A stretch of DNA of 64,000 nucleotides from an uncultured Collinsella sp. (GTDB lineage Bacteria > Actinomycetota > Coriobacteriia > Coriobacteriales > Coriobacteriaceae): contig UQZL01000009.1 of NCBI GenBank assembly GCA_900545605.1, forward strand, positions 1 to 64,000, written 5' to 3'. Each line of letters starts with the position of its first letter. Position 1 is the first letter of the stretch. This document shows, one piece after another, positions 34,422 through 42,960 of this stretch. The translations under genes were made by a program, and so were the position numbers. Below the pieces are notes generated by a model. It saw nothing but the letters and a program-made list of their open reading frames with translations. It was not told the DNA's origin and searched no databases.

Positions 34422-35219
34422 CTAGTCCAGGCGCTGGCCGTCGGCGCGCACGCGCTCAGTGCCGCGCCCACTGATCTGGCGGATAACCTCGCCGGCAATC
34501 ATCTGACCCATGATAGGCGGCATAAAGCTGGCGGTTCCGAGCTCGGTACGCTCGTGGATGTTGGAAGGGTCGCGGGGCTGTGTCTTAACCGATTCCTCGC
34601 AGCTAAACAGTACATGTAGGCTCTTGATTCCGCGTTTCTTACACTCTTTGCGCATGATGCGGCTCATGGGGTCACGTACCGTATCGAAAATGTCGGCAAA
34701 GCGGAGGCACTCGGGATGGAGCTTGTTGGCCCCGCCCATGGAGCTAACCAAACGAATGTCGTGGTCCTGAGCATATTTGGCAATGGTGAGCTTGGCCGAG
34801 ATGGTGTCGATGGCGTCGATGACGTAATCGAGCTTGCCGCCTGTCTGCTCCAAAACGCTCGCGAAGAAATCATCGATATTGTCGCTTAGCAGGTATTCGG
34901 TACGCTTGATGACGGTGGCGGCAGGATTGATGTCTTTGATCATGGCCTCCATAACGTCGACCTTGCGCTTGCCGATGGTGCTGTGAAATGCGATGGCCTG
35001 GCGATTGATATTGCTGGGCGCGATGATGTCCTTGTCCAGAATGACGAAGTGACCGATGCCGCCGCGGGCGAGTGCCTCGCAGCAGTTGGAGCCCACGCCT
35101 CCGCAGCCGAGCACCAGCACCGTGGCGTTGGCGAGCTTATCGAGTGCCTCGCGGCCCATGATGATCTCGAGCTTGGTGTCGCGTGTCTCGATGGGGGCTG
35201 CGGCTGCGGTTTCGGTCAT
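34422..35219 (-). CDS. tcdA: tRNA threonylcarbamoyladenosine dehydratase
   Basis: E1-like ATP enzyme that cyclises t6A to ct6A at tRNA position 37. The 265 residues have VLVLGCGGVGSNCCEALARGGIG (nucleotide site), DKDIIAPSNINRQ, DAIDTISAKLTI, and RMEKECKKRGIK-type sequence (here RIMRKECKKRGIKSLHVLFSCEE), typical of TcdA/CsdL. GGAGG lies six bases before ATG 35219. Its usual partner TatD-like gene follows. Confidence 0.92.
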   Translation of the reverse strand: MTETAAAAPIETRDTKLEIIMGREALDKLANATVLVLGCGGVGSNCCEALARGGIGHFVILDKDIIAPSNINRQAIAFHSTIGKRKVDVMEAMIKDINPAATVIKRTEYLLSDNIDDFFASVLEQTGGKLDYVIDAIDTISAKLTIAKYAQDHDIRLVSSMGGANKLHPECLRFADIFDTVRDPMSRIMRKECKKRGIKSLHVLFSCEESVKTQPRDPSNIHERTELGTASFMPPIMGQMIAGEVIRQISGRGTERVRADGQRLD

Positions 35220-35426
35220 AAATATCCTCCGATGGGGAAGCGAATCGTGTTTTAGCTATCGTCATTATAGGTATTATCGCGATTCCATTTGAGACCTAGG
35301 GGCTTGTTGAAATGAGGCAGGGATTCGCATAAGATGAAGCAGATGGCACCCGTTGCCGCGGGTTGGCCAACTCCCAAACACGTTTGTAGCGTGAGAAGTG
35401 GCCGTCTTCGCATTACGCGGGGGCGG

Positions 35427-35513
35427 CTATTTCATTCGACCTCCAATGTGGATGCCGAGCTCCACAGCCGCGATTACAAGCAACAACAACGTCAGGACAT
35501 CGTCAATACTCAT
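35427..35513 (-). CDS. small membrane peptide, type I toxin-like
   Basis: A 28-residue frame, MSIDDVLTLLLLVIAAVELG and eight more residues ending GGRMK. It has one hydrophobic helix, a basic end, and a strong ribosome binding site (AGAAGGAGA) before the ATG at 35513. G/C-rich sequence with GCCGCCCCC follows the stop on its own strand, as downstream of the putative holin-like toxins of Gram-positive bacteria. An antisense RNA antitoxin would be expected from the opposite strand. It fills part of the 460-base gap between tcdA and the ArsR gene. Confidence 0.5.
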   Translation of the reverse strand: MSIDDVLTLLLLVIAAVELGIHIGGRMK

Positions 35514-35679
35514 AGTCCATCTCCTTCTCGGATAGAGGGAGCTGGCCCATCTGCTTCAACTTCCATTGTAGCTAAATACGAACGAATGTTCTATAGATGT
35601 TCCTGTATTAGACAATTAGACAAACATCTAAATATCGAGTATAGTGTGCGCGTCATGAGAGATGATGAGAGGAGGTCTT

Positions 35680-35958
35680 ATGCCGGGAGAGGGTTTTAAG
35701 GCGCTGGCCGATCCTACACGGCGTCACATTTTGGAACTGTTGCGCGAGGGCAATCGCACGGCTGGGGAGCTTGCCGAGCATTTTGACATCAGCAAGCCGT
35801 CATTGAGCCATCATTTGGCGACGCTCAAAAACGCCGGGTTGGTGACCGACGAACGTCATGGCCAAAACATCGTTTACAGCTTAAACACCACCGTCATGCA
35901 GGACTTGATCGGTTGGTTTATGGGCTTTACAAACACGGAAGGTGATAAGGATGAATAA
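35680..35958 (+). CDS. ArsR-family regulator, SdpR-like
   Basis: A 92-residue winged-helix repressor: FKALADPTRRHILELLREG, TAGELAEHFDISKPSLSHHLATLKNAGLV and ERHGQNIVYSLNTTVMQDL. It resembles SdpR, the autorepressor coupled to SdpI. AGGAGG lies four bases before ATG 35680. The SdpI-like gene overlaps its end by eight bases, a translationally coupled pair. Confidence 0.88.
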   Translation: MPGEGFKALADPTRRHILELLREGNRTAGELAEHFDISKPSLSHHLATLKNAGLVTDERHGQNIVYSLNTTVMQDLIGWFMGFTNTEGDKDE

Positions 35959-36655
35959 CGAAAACAAGGGCATTCACGCCACGGGGGTATCGTCGCGCGC
36001 GTGGGCCATGCTTGTTGTGGTCTGCGCTATTAATGTTGCCGCGCATCTCTGGGTGATGCCGAGCTTGCCTGCGCAGATTCCCACGCACTGGGGCGCGAAC
36101 GGCGCTGTCGACGGTTGGGGTCCTAGCTGGATGGCATCGGCGCTCGGCGCGTTGCCGCTGGCGCTTCTCGCAATGTTCCGCGTGGTGCCGCGCATCGACC
36201 CTAAGGGCGAGGCGTATCGGACCTCGGGCAAGTTCTATCAGGGCTTCGTAATCGCCTTCACCCTGTTCATGTGTGGTATAAGCTGGTTGGGTGAGCTTAC
36301 GGTCTGGGGCGTGGTACCGGCGGTCGGTTCGGTCAACGTGCTGATTTCCGGCGCTATCGGCTTGCTCTTCATTGGTGTGGGTAACTACTTGCCGCGTGTG
36401 AAGCAGAACTATACGCTCGGTATCAAGACGCCCTGGGCGCTTGCCGATCCCGAGAACTGGCGCCGTACGCAGCGTTTTGGCGGTGCCTGCTTTATGGTGC
36501 TGGGTATTGGCCTGATAGTGATGGGCGTGGCAGGCAGCGTGCTTTCGAGTGAAGTCGTCGCCGCGGTGATTGCGGTCCTGGCGTTTGGTTCGGTTGGAGC
36601 CGTCTACGTCTACTCGTATCTGTTGTGGCGCAAATCGCAGCGAGCCGCTCGTTAA
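35951..36655 (+). CDS. SdpI-family membrane protein
   Basis: A 234-residue membrane protein with about six hydrophobic segments. PTHWGANGAVDGWGPSW is the DUF1648/SdpI N-terminal motif, and GVGNYLPRVKQNYTLGIKTPWALADPENWRRTQRFGG is the classic SdpI core. In Bacillus SdpI gives immunity to the SdpC toxin and signals to SdpR; no sdpC is here, so immunity to outside toxins or regulation of its own repressor is inferred. Confidence 0.9.
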   Translation: MNNENKGIHATGVSSRAWAMLVVVCAINVAAHLWVMPSLPAQIPTHWGANGAVDGWGPSWMASALGALPLALLAMFRVVPRIDPKGEAYRTSGKFYQGFVIAFTLFMCGISWLGELTVWGVVPAVGSVNVLISGAIGLLFIGVGNYLPRVKQNYTLGIKTPWALADPENWRRTQRFGGACFMVLGIGLIVMGVAGSVLSSEVVAAVIAVLAFGSVGAVYVYSYLLWRKSQRAAR

Positions 36656-36839
36656 GGTTGCGGAAAACTAGCGTACGCAGTTCATAGTATGTTCCGGGGG
36701 ACTTTTCCCAGGTAGTATTAGGGAGTGTGGGCAACCATGCCCCTTTTTCGTTACGTTTCTGAGCTGGTTTTCTCATTTCGTTTCCACTAAAGCGAATCAA
36801 GAATAGGGAAACAGCAGGTAGAAAGGATAGAACAGACAT

Positions 36840-38519
36840 ATGGCGGAGTTTATCTACCAGATGTATCAGGCTCGCAAGGCCCATGGCGACAAGGTAATCC
36901 TTGACGACGTGACCCTGAGCTTCTACCCCGGTGCCAAGATCGGCGTCGTGGGTCCCAACGGCATGGGTAAGTCGACCCTGCTCAAGATTATGGCCGGCAT
37001 CGAGGAGGTCTCCAACGGCGATGCCAGGCTCACCCCCGGCTACACTGTGGGCATCCTGCAGCAGGAGCCGCCGCTCGACGACGGCAAGACCGTCATCGAG
37101 AACGTGCGCATGGCGTTTGGCGATATGATCGCCAAGGTCGATCGCTTCAATAAGATCGGCGAGGAGATGTGCGACCCGGATTGCGACATGGATGCCCTCA
37201 TGGCCGAGATGGGCAAGCTCCAGGACGAGATCGACGCCGCCGACGGCTGGGATATCGATTCCAAGCTCGGCCAGGCCATGGACGCCCTGCAGCTGCCCGA
37301 TTCCGACATGCCGGTCAACGTACTTTCCGGCGGCGAGCGCCGTCGCGTGGCCCTGTGCAAGCTGCTGCTCGAGGCTCCCGACCTGCTGCTGCTCGACGAG
37401 CCCACGAACCACCTGGACGCCGAATCGATCCTGTGGCTCGAGCACTTCCTGCACAACTACCAGGGCGCGGTGCTTGCCGTCACGCACGATCGCTACTTCC
37501 TGGATAACGTTGCCGAGTGGATCTGCGAGGTCGACCGCGGTCACCTTTATCCCTACAAGGGCAACTACTCCACGTATCTGGAGACCAAGGCCGCCCGTAT
37601 CGAGGCGCAGGGCAACCGCGATGCCAAGCTCGCCAAGCGCATGGAGGCCGAGCTCGAGTGGGTACGCAGCTCGCCCAAGGCCCGTCAGGCCAAGAACAAG
37701 GCCCGTCTGGCTCGCTACGAGGAGATGGAGGCCGAGGCCCGCGCAAGCCAGAAGCTCGACTGGACCGACATCCGCATTCCCGTTGGACCGCGTCTGGGCA
37801 ACAAGGTGCTTGAGGCCCATCACCTGCACAAGGAGTTCGATGGCCGTGTGCTCATCGACGACCTATCGTTCACCCTGCCGCGTAACGGCATCGTGGGCGT
37901 CATCGGCCCCAACGGCGTCGGTAAGACCACGTTGTTCAAGACCATCGTGGGCCTGGAGCCGCTGACTTCGGGCGAGCTCGAGGTGGGCGAGACCGTCAAG
38001 ATTTCTTACGTCGACCAGAACCGTTCCGGCATCGACCCCGATAAGAACCTATGGGAGGTCGTCTCGGACGGCTTGGATCACATGATGGTCGGCGAGACCG
38101 AGGTCCCCAGCCGCGCGTATGTGGCGAGCTTTGGCTTTAAGGGCCAGGACCAGCAGAAGCGCGCCGGCGTACTCTCCGGTGGCGAGCGCAACCGTCTGAA
38201 CTTGGCGCTTACGCTCAAGCAGGGCGGCAACCTGCTGCTCCTCGACGAGCCCACGAACGACCTCGACGTCGAGACGCTGTCCTCGCTCGAAGCGGCGCTG
38301 CTCGAGTTCCCGGGCTGCTCGGTGGTTATTAGCCACGACCGTATGTTCCTGGACCGCGTCGCCACGCACATTCTGGCGTGGGAGGGCACCGACGAGAATC
38401 CGGGCAACTGGTATTGGTTCGAGGGCAACTTTGAGGCCTATCAGGCCAAGCGCATCGAGCGCCTGGGCGAGGATGCAGCCCAGCCGCATCGTATCCACAG
38501 GAAACTTACCAGGGACTAG
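36840..38519 (+). CDS. ettA: ABC-F protein, energy-dependent translational throttle EttA
   Basis: Ribosome-bound dual ATPase without membrane domain, 559 residues. Walker A motifs are GPNGMGKST and GPNGVGKTT; both halves carry LSGGE signatures (LSGGERRRVALCKLLL and LSGGERNRLNLALTLKQ) and LLLLDEPTNHLD / LLLDEPTNDLD. The N-terminal MAEFIYQMYQARKAHGDK and the arm insert fit EttA. GAAAGGA is upstream of the ATG. A small palindrome and a bidirectional terminator follow. Confidence 0.95.
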   Translation: MAEFIYQMYQARKAHGDKVILDDVTLSFYPGAKIGVVGPNGMGKSTLLKIMAGIEEVSNGDARLTPGYTVGILQQEPPLDDGKTVIENVRMAFGDMIAKVDRFNKIGEEMCDPDCDMDALMAEMGKLQDEIDAADGWDIDSKLGQAMDALQLPDSDMPVNVLSGGERRRVALCKLLLEAPDLLLLDEPTNHLDAESILWLEHFLHNYQGAVLAVTHDRYFLDNVAEWICEVDRGHLYPYKGNYSTYLETKAARIEAQGNRDAKLAKRMEAELEWVRSSPKARQAKNKARLARYEEMEAEARASQKLDWTDIRIPVGPRLGNKVLEAHHLHKEFDGRVLIDDLSFTLPRNGIVGVIGPNGVGKTTLFKTIVGLEPLTSGELEVGETVKISYVDQNRSGIDPDKNLWEVVSDGLDHMMVGETEVPSRAYVASFGFKGQDQQKRAGVLSGGERNRLNLALTLKQGGNLLLLDEPTNDLDVETLSSLEAALLEFPGCSVVISHDRMFLDRVATHILAWEGTDENPGNWYWFEGNFEAYQAKRIERLGEDAAQPHRIHRKLTRD

Positions 38520-38524
38520 TTTGA

Positions 38525-38553
38525 TGTGGCAAAGGGACAGCCCCTTTGTCACA
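38525..38553. repeat. small palindromic repeat
   Basis: TGTGGCAAAGGG (38525-38536) pairs with CCCTTTGTCACA (38542-38553) with one mismatch; ACAGC forms the loop. The GGGACAG core recalls the other small intergenic palindromes in this window. Confidence 0.6.
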
Positions 38554-38581
38554 CGAACTTATGCTCAACCTGGGAAAATAA

Positions 38582-38620
38582 AAAACGCGGCGAACGTTTT
38601 TGTGACGTTCGCCGCGTTTT
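38582..38620. terminator. bidirectional terminator between ettA and the convergent gene
   Basis: AAAACGCGGCGAACG and CGTTCGCCGCGTTTT form a perfect 15-bp stem with A and T runs on either side, so it can act for both genes. Confidence 0.9.
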
Positions 38621-38621
38621 G

Positions 38622-39929
38622 CTATTCGTTGGATTCTTCAACCTTGTCGACGGTCCAGGTGGCTCCGAGGCCTCCGGTGGTGTTGCGGCGGATGCGCACG
38701 GTGACTTCGTGGCGCTCGCCGGCCTGCGTGTAGCGCAGGGGGAAGATTGCGCGGTTTCGCGCGGCCTCGATGGTGCCGCGTTCGCGGGCGATCCAGTAGT
38801 ACTCGCCGACGATGCCGAGCGTGTCGGCGCCGTAGGGGAGATAGGTCGACAGCTGGTGCAGAAGCGGGCCGGGGCAGAAGACCTCGGTTGCGAAATCGAC
38901 GGGGAAGTCCTCGGGGATGGTCGGTGCTGCGGGTGCGGGGGCCGGTGCTGCTGCGGGTACCGAAGCCGGTGCCGGTGCGGGAATCTGGTCATAGACAGGT
39001 GCGGATGTGGACTCGATGACGGGTGCAGACTCAGGCACCGGTTCCGGCTTAACTGCGGAATCTGTCGGTTCCACGGAGACGGATGTGTCTTCAGTCTCGG
39101 TTTTGGTATTGGCTTGAGGGGCGTCCTCTGCCTCGACAGATGGCTTTGCCTCGACCGGCGTGGACGCCATGGTGGTGATGCCGGCGTTGGCGTTTTCGGG
39201 GTCATAGACGACCGTAAGCGAGATGGCAGGCCGCGGTGCCTCGGGCTCCGATGCCGCCTCGGTAGCGTCCTGTTCTGCGAGTTCTTCGGGCCGATCGTCC
39301 TCGGCCTCGTTGCCAAAGACATCGCTGTTTTGGAACGCAGGCGTCTCGGGTTGGTCAGCGGCTTCTTCGGTTGTCGACTTGGACGCTTCGTTGAGCTCCA
39401 CAGTTGCTTCCTGCTCGGATATGACTTCGGGATCGGTCGTGGCGGCGATTTCGGTTTCGGCTTCTGCCGTTACCTCAATAGCGACTTCGATCTCTGCCTC
39501 GGGCTCGGGTTCCGGCGCGGCTTCAACCATGACTTCGGGCTCGGGACGCTTAACGTGCTTGGGGCGCACGGCCTTGAGGTCCTTCTCGCCGCGTTTTTTC
39601 TTTTTGTAGGACTGCTTGGCTCCCTTGGCAGCCTTGGGCTTGTCCTCGCCCTTGGCAAGGGCGGCATCCCAGGCCTCGTTGGCGATGACCGTGGCATACA
39701 GGCGACCGCCCTTAAAGACGGTCAGCTTAATGCAGTCGTCGAGCTCCTCGAGCAGCTCGCGCGTGGACTCGAAGCCCAGGTCATAAGCGGCCATGTCACC
39801 AGCGGCGAGTGCCTCCTCGACCTGCGTCATAAACGTTTGCTTGCCGCATCCAATCGCATCGCGCAGCAGGCGATACAGATAGATGTGGTTGCCCAGCGAA
39901 AGCGTGGGCGTAACTATTGTCTTGCTCAT
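38622..39929 (-). CDS. hypothetical protein with a long acidic, proline-rich linker
   Basis: The 435-residue protein has a folded N-terminal part (residues 1-100, with GNHIYLYRLLRDAIGCGKQTFMTQ and FKGGRLYATVI), a basic patch (KKKKRGEKDLKAVRPKHVKR), then some 220 residues dominated by Glu, Ala, Pro and Thr, and a C-terminal globular domain (about residue 340 on, with GIVGEYYWIARERGTIEAARN, EVTVRIRRNTTGG). No signal peptide. GAGGAGA precedes ATG 39929. The family and function are not recognised. Confidence 0.75.
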   Translation of the reverse strand: MSKTIVTPTLSLGNHIYLYRLLRDAIGCGKQTFMTQVEEALAAGDMAAYDLGFESTRELLEELDDCIKLTVFKGGRLYATVIANEAWDAALAKGEDKPKAAKGAKQSYKKKKRGEKDLKAVRPKHVKRPEPEVMVEAAPEPEPEAEIEVAIEVTAEAETEIAATTDPEVISEQEATVELNEASKSTTEEAADQPETPAFQNSDVFGNEAEDDRPEELAEQDATEAASEPEAPRPAISLTVVYDPENANAGITTMASTPVEAKPSVEAEDAPQANTKTETEDTSVSVEPTDSAVKPEPVPESAPVIESTSAPVYDQIPAPAPASVPAAAPAPAPAAPTIPEDFPVDFATEVFCPGPLLHQLSTYLPYGADTLGIVGEYYWIARERGTIEAARNRAIFPLRYTQAGERHEVTVRIRRNTTGGLGATWTVDKVEESNE

Positions 39930-39997
39930 GGCAAATCTCCTCTTTACACACCAAAGCATCTTACCATCGCGCGGGGCTTGCCATCTCGTCGCCCAAG

Positions 39998-40034
39998 GCA
40001 AACGGGCGCGAACCGCTATCGATTCGCGCCCGTT
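39998..40034 (-). terminator. hairpin after the Ser/Thr-rich membrane protein gene
   Basis: AACGGGCGCGAA (40001-40012) and TTCGCGCCCGTT (40023-40034) pair perfectly; on the minus strand TTTGCC follows, a short T run. Confidence 0.6.
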
Positions 40035-40064
40035 GTACAGGTTGCCTATCTGGGGATGCAGCGC

Positions 40065-41015
40065 CTAGTTGTCCGATGTCGTGCCTTGGCTTGAACTGTC
40101 AGATGCCGTGCCCGATGTGGTGCCACTCGAATTGCTGTTGTTGCTGTCTGCTGTACCCGTTCCCGACGTGGTGTCGCTCGTCTGGCCTCCCGTGTTCGGC
40201 TGCGAACCGTCAGTCGTTTGGCTTGAGTCGGTCGTGCCGGATTGCGCGCCGCTGTTGTTCACAGAAGAATCGGCGCCCTGCGATTGGTTTTGGGTATTCG
40301 AGGACGAATCGGTAGAGGTGGAACTGTCTTGCGTGCCGTCCGTCTGTGCCTGCTGGTCTTGCGACTGGGTGTTGCCATTTGCATCGCTTTCCGTCGTGCG
40401 CGACGAAAGGATTGGCTCGGGGCGCTCGCCCAGACCCTCACCGGCGGTGGTGATAAGGATGGCGCCGGCGCAGGCGATGACCGCGACGATGGCGATGGCG
40501 ATCGAGAAGACGATGACCTTCTTTTGCGTCTGACTGCGCTCTGCCGCCGCCTTGGCGCGCAGGCTGTCGGGAGCAACGCGCGCCGTGGTCGCGCGCCCCG
40601 CAATCTGGCGCATCTCCTGCGTAGTCGCGGCGCCGCCCAGGTGCTCCCCGGCATTAAACTCAACGGGCTCGTAGGCGCCGGCGGGGTAGTCGACGGCGGC
40701 GTGCGTACCTTTGATGGCTTCGGCGCTGGCAGAGATAAAGTGGCGGTAGACCTGCGATGACACAACGGTGATGACCGAGCTCACGGCGGCGCCAATTACT
40801 GAACCAGCGATACCAATCTTGGAGGCAAGTGCGACGCTCGTGGCGGCAGCTGCGGCGCCGGCGATGATCTGGGGAATGGAAATGTCGTCAAACAGGCCCT
40901 TTTTGGGCGCGATGGCCATGGTCTGTCCGATGGAATGGTTCTCGTGCACGCCATTGTTGAGCGCGGCCGGTGTCATGACGCGCGTGCGCGGCGCGTCGGT
41001 GTACTTGGTTGTCAT
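40065..41015 (-). CDS. membrane protein with a Ser/Thr/Gly-rich C-terminal tail
   Basis: A 316-residue protein with two hydrophobic segments near residues 45-85 (IPQIIAGAAAAATSVALASK, GSVIGAAVSSVITVVSS), a single strong helix near 170 (KVIVFSIAIAIVAVIACAGA), and then about 120 residues of almost only Ser, Thr, Gly, Asp, Asn and Gln. The tail probably lies outside the cell and could be disordered or glycosylated. GGGAGG precedes ATG 41015. No enzymatic motif. Confidence 0.75.
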   Translation of the reverse strand: MTTKYTDAPRTRVMTPAALNNGVHENHSIGQTMAIAPKKGLFDDISIPQIIAGAAAAATSVALASKIGIAGSVIGAAVSSVITVVSSQVYRHFISASAEAIKGTHAAVDYPAGAYEPVEFNAGEHLGGAATTQEMRQIAGRATTARVAPDSLRAKAAAERSQTQKKVIVFSIAIAIVAVIACAGAILITTAGEGLGERPEPILSSRTTESDANGNTQSQDQQAQTDGTQDSSTSTDSSSNTQNQSQGADSSVNNSGAQSGTTDSSQTTDGSQPNTGGQTSDTTSGTGTADSNNSNSSGTTSGTASDSSSQGTTSDN

Positions 41016-41190
41016 ACGGGGTCCTCCCGGTGTAAATCTGCTTCGTTTCATGTAGCCATCAGGGTACCCACCAGATGTGAATCGTACGTGACATTTAACA
41101 GATACCATCAACTCATCAAGGGGGGCTTGCTGTCTTTGGTGCAATAGCTTGATGCTAAACTGGATTTACGATTGTGAGGTGGTTTACGTG

Positions 41191-41430
41191 ATGTACCCGT
41201 ATATGACATTCGAAGACGGTACCGAGGTCGTTCATTCTGACCTGATAGCAGATGGGGATATCGAAAAGGTTATCGTGCATTTTGAACGACCGACGGCAGA
41301 GGGCTTCGACTCCGCTCGTTGTGAGTTGCCTTCCTGTTCGTGGACTGACTGGGAAGGGCATTTTACTCAAAGTGAAAAACGAGCTTTCGAAGAGTGTTTG
41401 AGCAAATCATTTAGATTAGTTCGAGTTTAG
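41191..41430 (+). CDS. small conserved protein at the head of the AT-rich island
   Basis: A 79-residue protein beginning MYPYMTFEDGTEVVHSDLI with HFERPTAEGFDSARCELPS in the middle. I recall similar short proteins in gut Firmicutes and Coriobacteriia but know no function. GAGGTGG lies eight bases before ATG 41191; an in-frame ATG further upstream (41149) is less likely. It lies 79 bases before the DUF2087 gene, same direction. Base composition is shifting from the G/C-rich chromosome here. Confidence 0.65.
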   Translation: MYPYMTFEDGTEVVHSDLIADGDIEKVIVHFERPTAEGFDSARCELPSCSWTDWEGHFTQSEKRAFEECLSKSFRLVRV

Positions 41431-41509
41431 TTCGAATATAGAAGCCGAATGCGATGACCTAAAGCGTATGCATTTTTAGTATTAGATGCGTATGAAATGG
41501 AGGATGTGA

Positions 41510-41791
41510 ATGGATGAGCTAATAGACTTTAAAAAACGATTTCTCAAGAATGGCGAGCTGGTTTCAATTCCAAAAAAGGAAAGCTATAAAAGAATCATGC
41601 TGCTATGGGCCGTCTCTTTCTTTGAATTAAATACAAGTTATACGGAGCTTCAGGTTAATCGTGTGCTGTCACAGCTCTATCCTGATTATGCCGTGTTGAG
41701 GCGGTACTTGGTTGATTATGGATTCCTATTAAGGGATGAGCGAGGCCTGAAATACGAGGTTAATCGTGATGTTCACGGTATTGAGAGCTAG
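41510..41791 (+). CDS. DUF2087 domain protein
   Basis: Ninety-three residues matching the DUF2087 helical domain: IDFKKRFLKNGELVSIPKKE, SYTELQVNRVLSQLYPDYAVLRRYLVDYGFL and a final LKYEVNRD. In other proteins this domain is fused to ArsR-type DNA-binding domains; alone it is probably a regulator or accessory. TGGAGG precedes the ATG. The MFS gene starts 23 bases before its end, so translation is coupled, tying it to the peptide cassette. Confidence 0.85.
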   Translation: MDELIDFKKRFLKNGELVSIPKKESYKRIMLLWAVSFFELNTSYTELQVNRVLSQLYPDYAVLRRYLVDYGFLLRDERGLKYEVNRDVHGIES

Positions 41792-42953
41792 CCGTCCGGT
41801 TCGGGTCCTATATATTGCTAGAGGGATAAGCGAAATAGGCAATTGGTGTGCGAATATTGCTTTGCCAATGCTGATTTACGAGGTAACTCACGATGTTTCT
41901 GCAACTGCTTTGATGGTCTGCTGCAGATTTGCCCCCTCTCTGTTTTCAGTTGCGCTCGCGCAGCTGCCTCAGAAGATGGGTATCGGGACACTGCAGGCCA
42001 TGAGATTGGCAGACTTAATTCGCGCGGGATTATTCGTTTGCTATATTTTTGTTGATAGTAAATGGAGTATGTTTGCTATTACGTGCGCGGTATCGCTTTG
42101 CCGAACGGTTGAAATGCCCTGCTTTTACTCGTTGTTAAGAGCCAATACGAATAGTATCAATCGCGACGTAATTAATAATTCGTTTGGGTTTCTGCAGAAT
42201 TTGATGATGATTCTGGGGCCAGTTGCCGGCGGTTTTGTTGTCGCTCAATTTGGGGCGGAGGCTGTTCTTGCATTAGACGCGCTTTCTTTTGCCGCGTCGT
42301 TCTGGTTGCTGCGAGATGTTCCGTCGGTTATCGAGGTTAATGATAAAGAGGGGATAAGCAAAAATGAAAAAAACAGGACTGCATTTAGTGATCTTAGCGC
42401 GAAGCACTTGGCAATTGGTTTCCTATTAATCGATATTTCTAGTGGCGTGGCATTCGGCTCTCTGAATTCTCTTTTGCCAGCTATTGCGCAATTGCAATTT
42501 GACTCGTCATCGATACAATACGGATTCCTTCAGAGTAGTCTTACAATCGGACTGTTGTTCGGAAATACAATATATGGTCGTTTAATTAGTGGTTCCGATT
42601 GCATTAAATCATATTGTTTTGTGACGTATCTTGCGCTCGGTGCGTATCTGGCGTTTGGCTATCGCTATGCGTCTGGAATATCGTTTATTTTCCTTTTTAT
42701 CGTCGGTGCCGGAAACGCCATTCAAGATGTGCTTCTCATAACATCGCTGCAGGATTTGGCGAGAGACGAATCTGAATCGATAAGCCTGTTTTCAATTAGG
42801 GAGTCTTTGCAATCGGTTGCTGTTGTTATTTCAACACTCCTTGTTTCGCTGTTCACGAGCATCGCGATGTTCTCAATTCTCGTTACAGGACTTGGTGTAT
42901 TTTCAATTATGATGGTAGTTGTGTTTCAATTGAATTATTTGCGAAAGATGTGA
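41769..42953 (+). CDS. MFS transporter, probable exporter
   Basis: A 394-residue membrane protein of the major facilitator family with about 12 hydrophobic segments. It begins FTVLRASRPVRVLYIARGIS, and IGNWCANIALPMLIYEVTHD fits the secretion-effector/EntS-like MFS group. Start ATG 41769 (GTG 41766 possible) inside the DUF2087 gene; ACGAGG upstream. The maturase gene begins seven bases after its stop. Codons are AT-rich, unlike the neighbours outside the island. Export of the modified peptide is inferred from context. Confidence 0.85.
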   Translation: MFTVLRASRPVRVLYIARGISEIGNWCANIALPMLIYEVTHDVSATALMVCCRFAPSLFSVALAQLPQKMGIGTLQAMRLADLIRAGLFVCYIFVDSKWSMFAITCAVSLCRTVEMPCFYSLLRANTNSINRDVINNSFGFLQNLMMILGPVAGGFVVAQFGAEAVLALDALSFAASFWLLRDVPSVIEVNDKEGISKNEKNRTAFSDLSAKHLAIGFLLIDISSGVAFGSLNSLLPAIAQLQFDSSSIQYGFLQSSLTIGLLFGNTIYGRLISGSDCIKSYCFVTYLALGAYLAFGYRYASGISFIFLFIVGAGNAIQDVLLITSLQDLARDESESISLFSIRESLQSVAVVISTLLVSLFTSIAMFSILVTGLGVFSIMMVVVFQLNYLRKM

Positions 42954-42960
42954 CGTTGAT

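Noticed and set aside
35334..35699. A 121-residue plus-strand frame upstream of the ArsR gene
   Set aside because: It covers the regulatory region and the opposite-strand small peptide, has no ribosome site and resembles no protein.
38526..40094. A 522-residue plus-strand Gly/Cys/Phe-rich frame opposite the acidic linker protein
   Set aside because: The repeats mirror the Glu/Ala/Pro codons of the minus-strand gene, which has a proper start and terminator.
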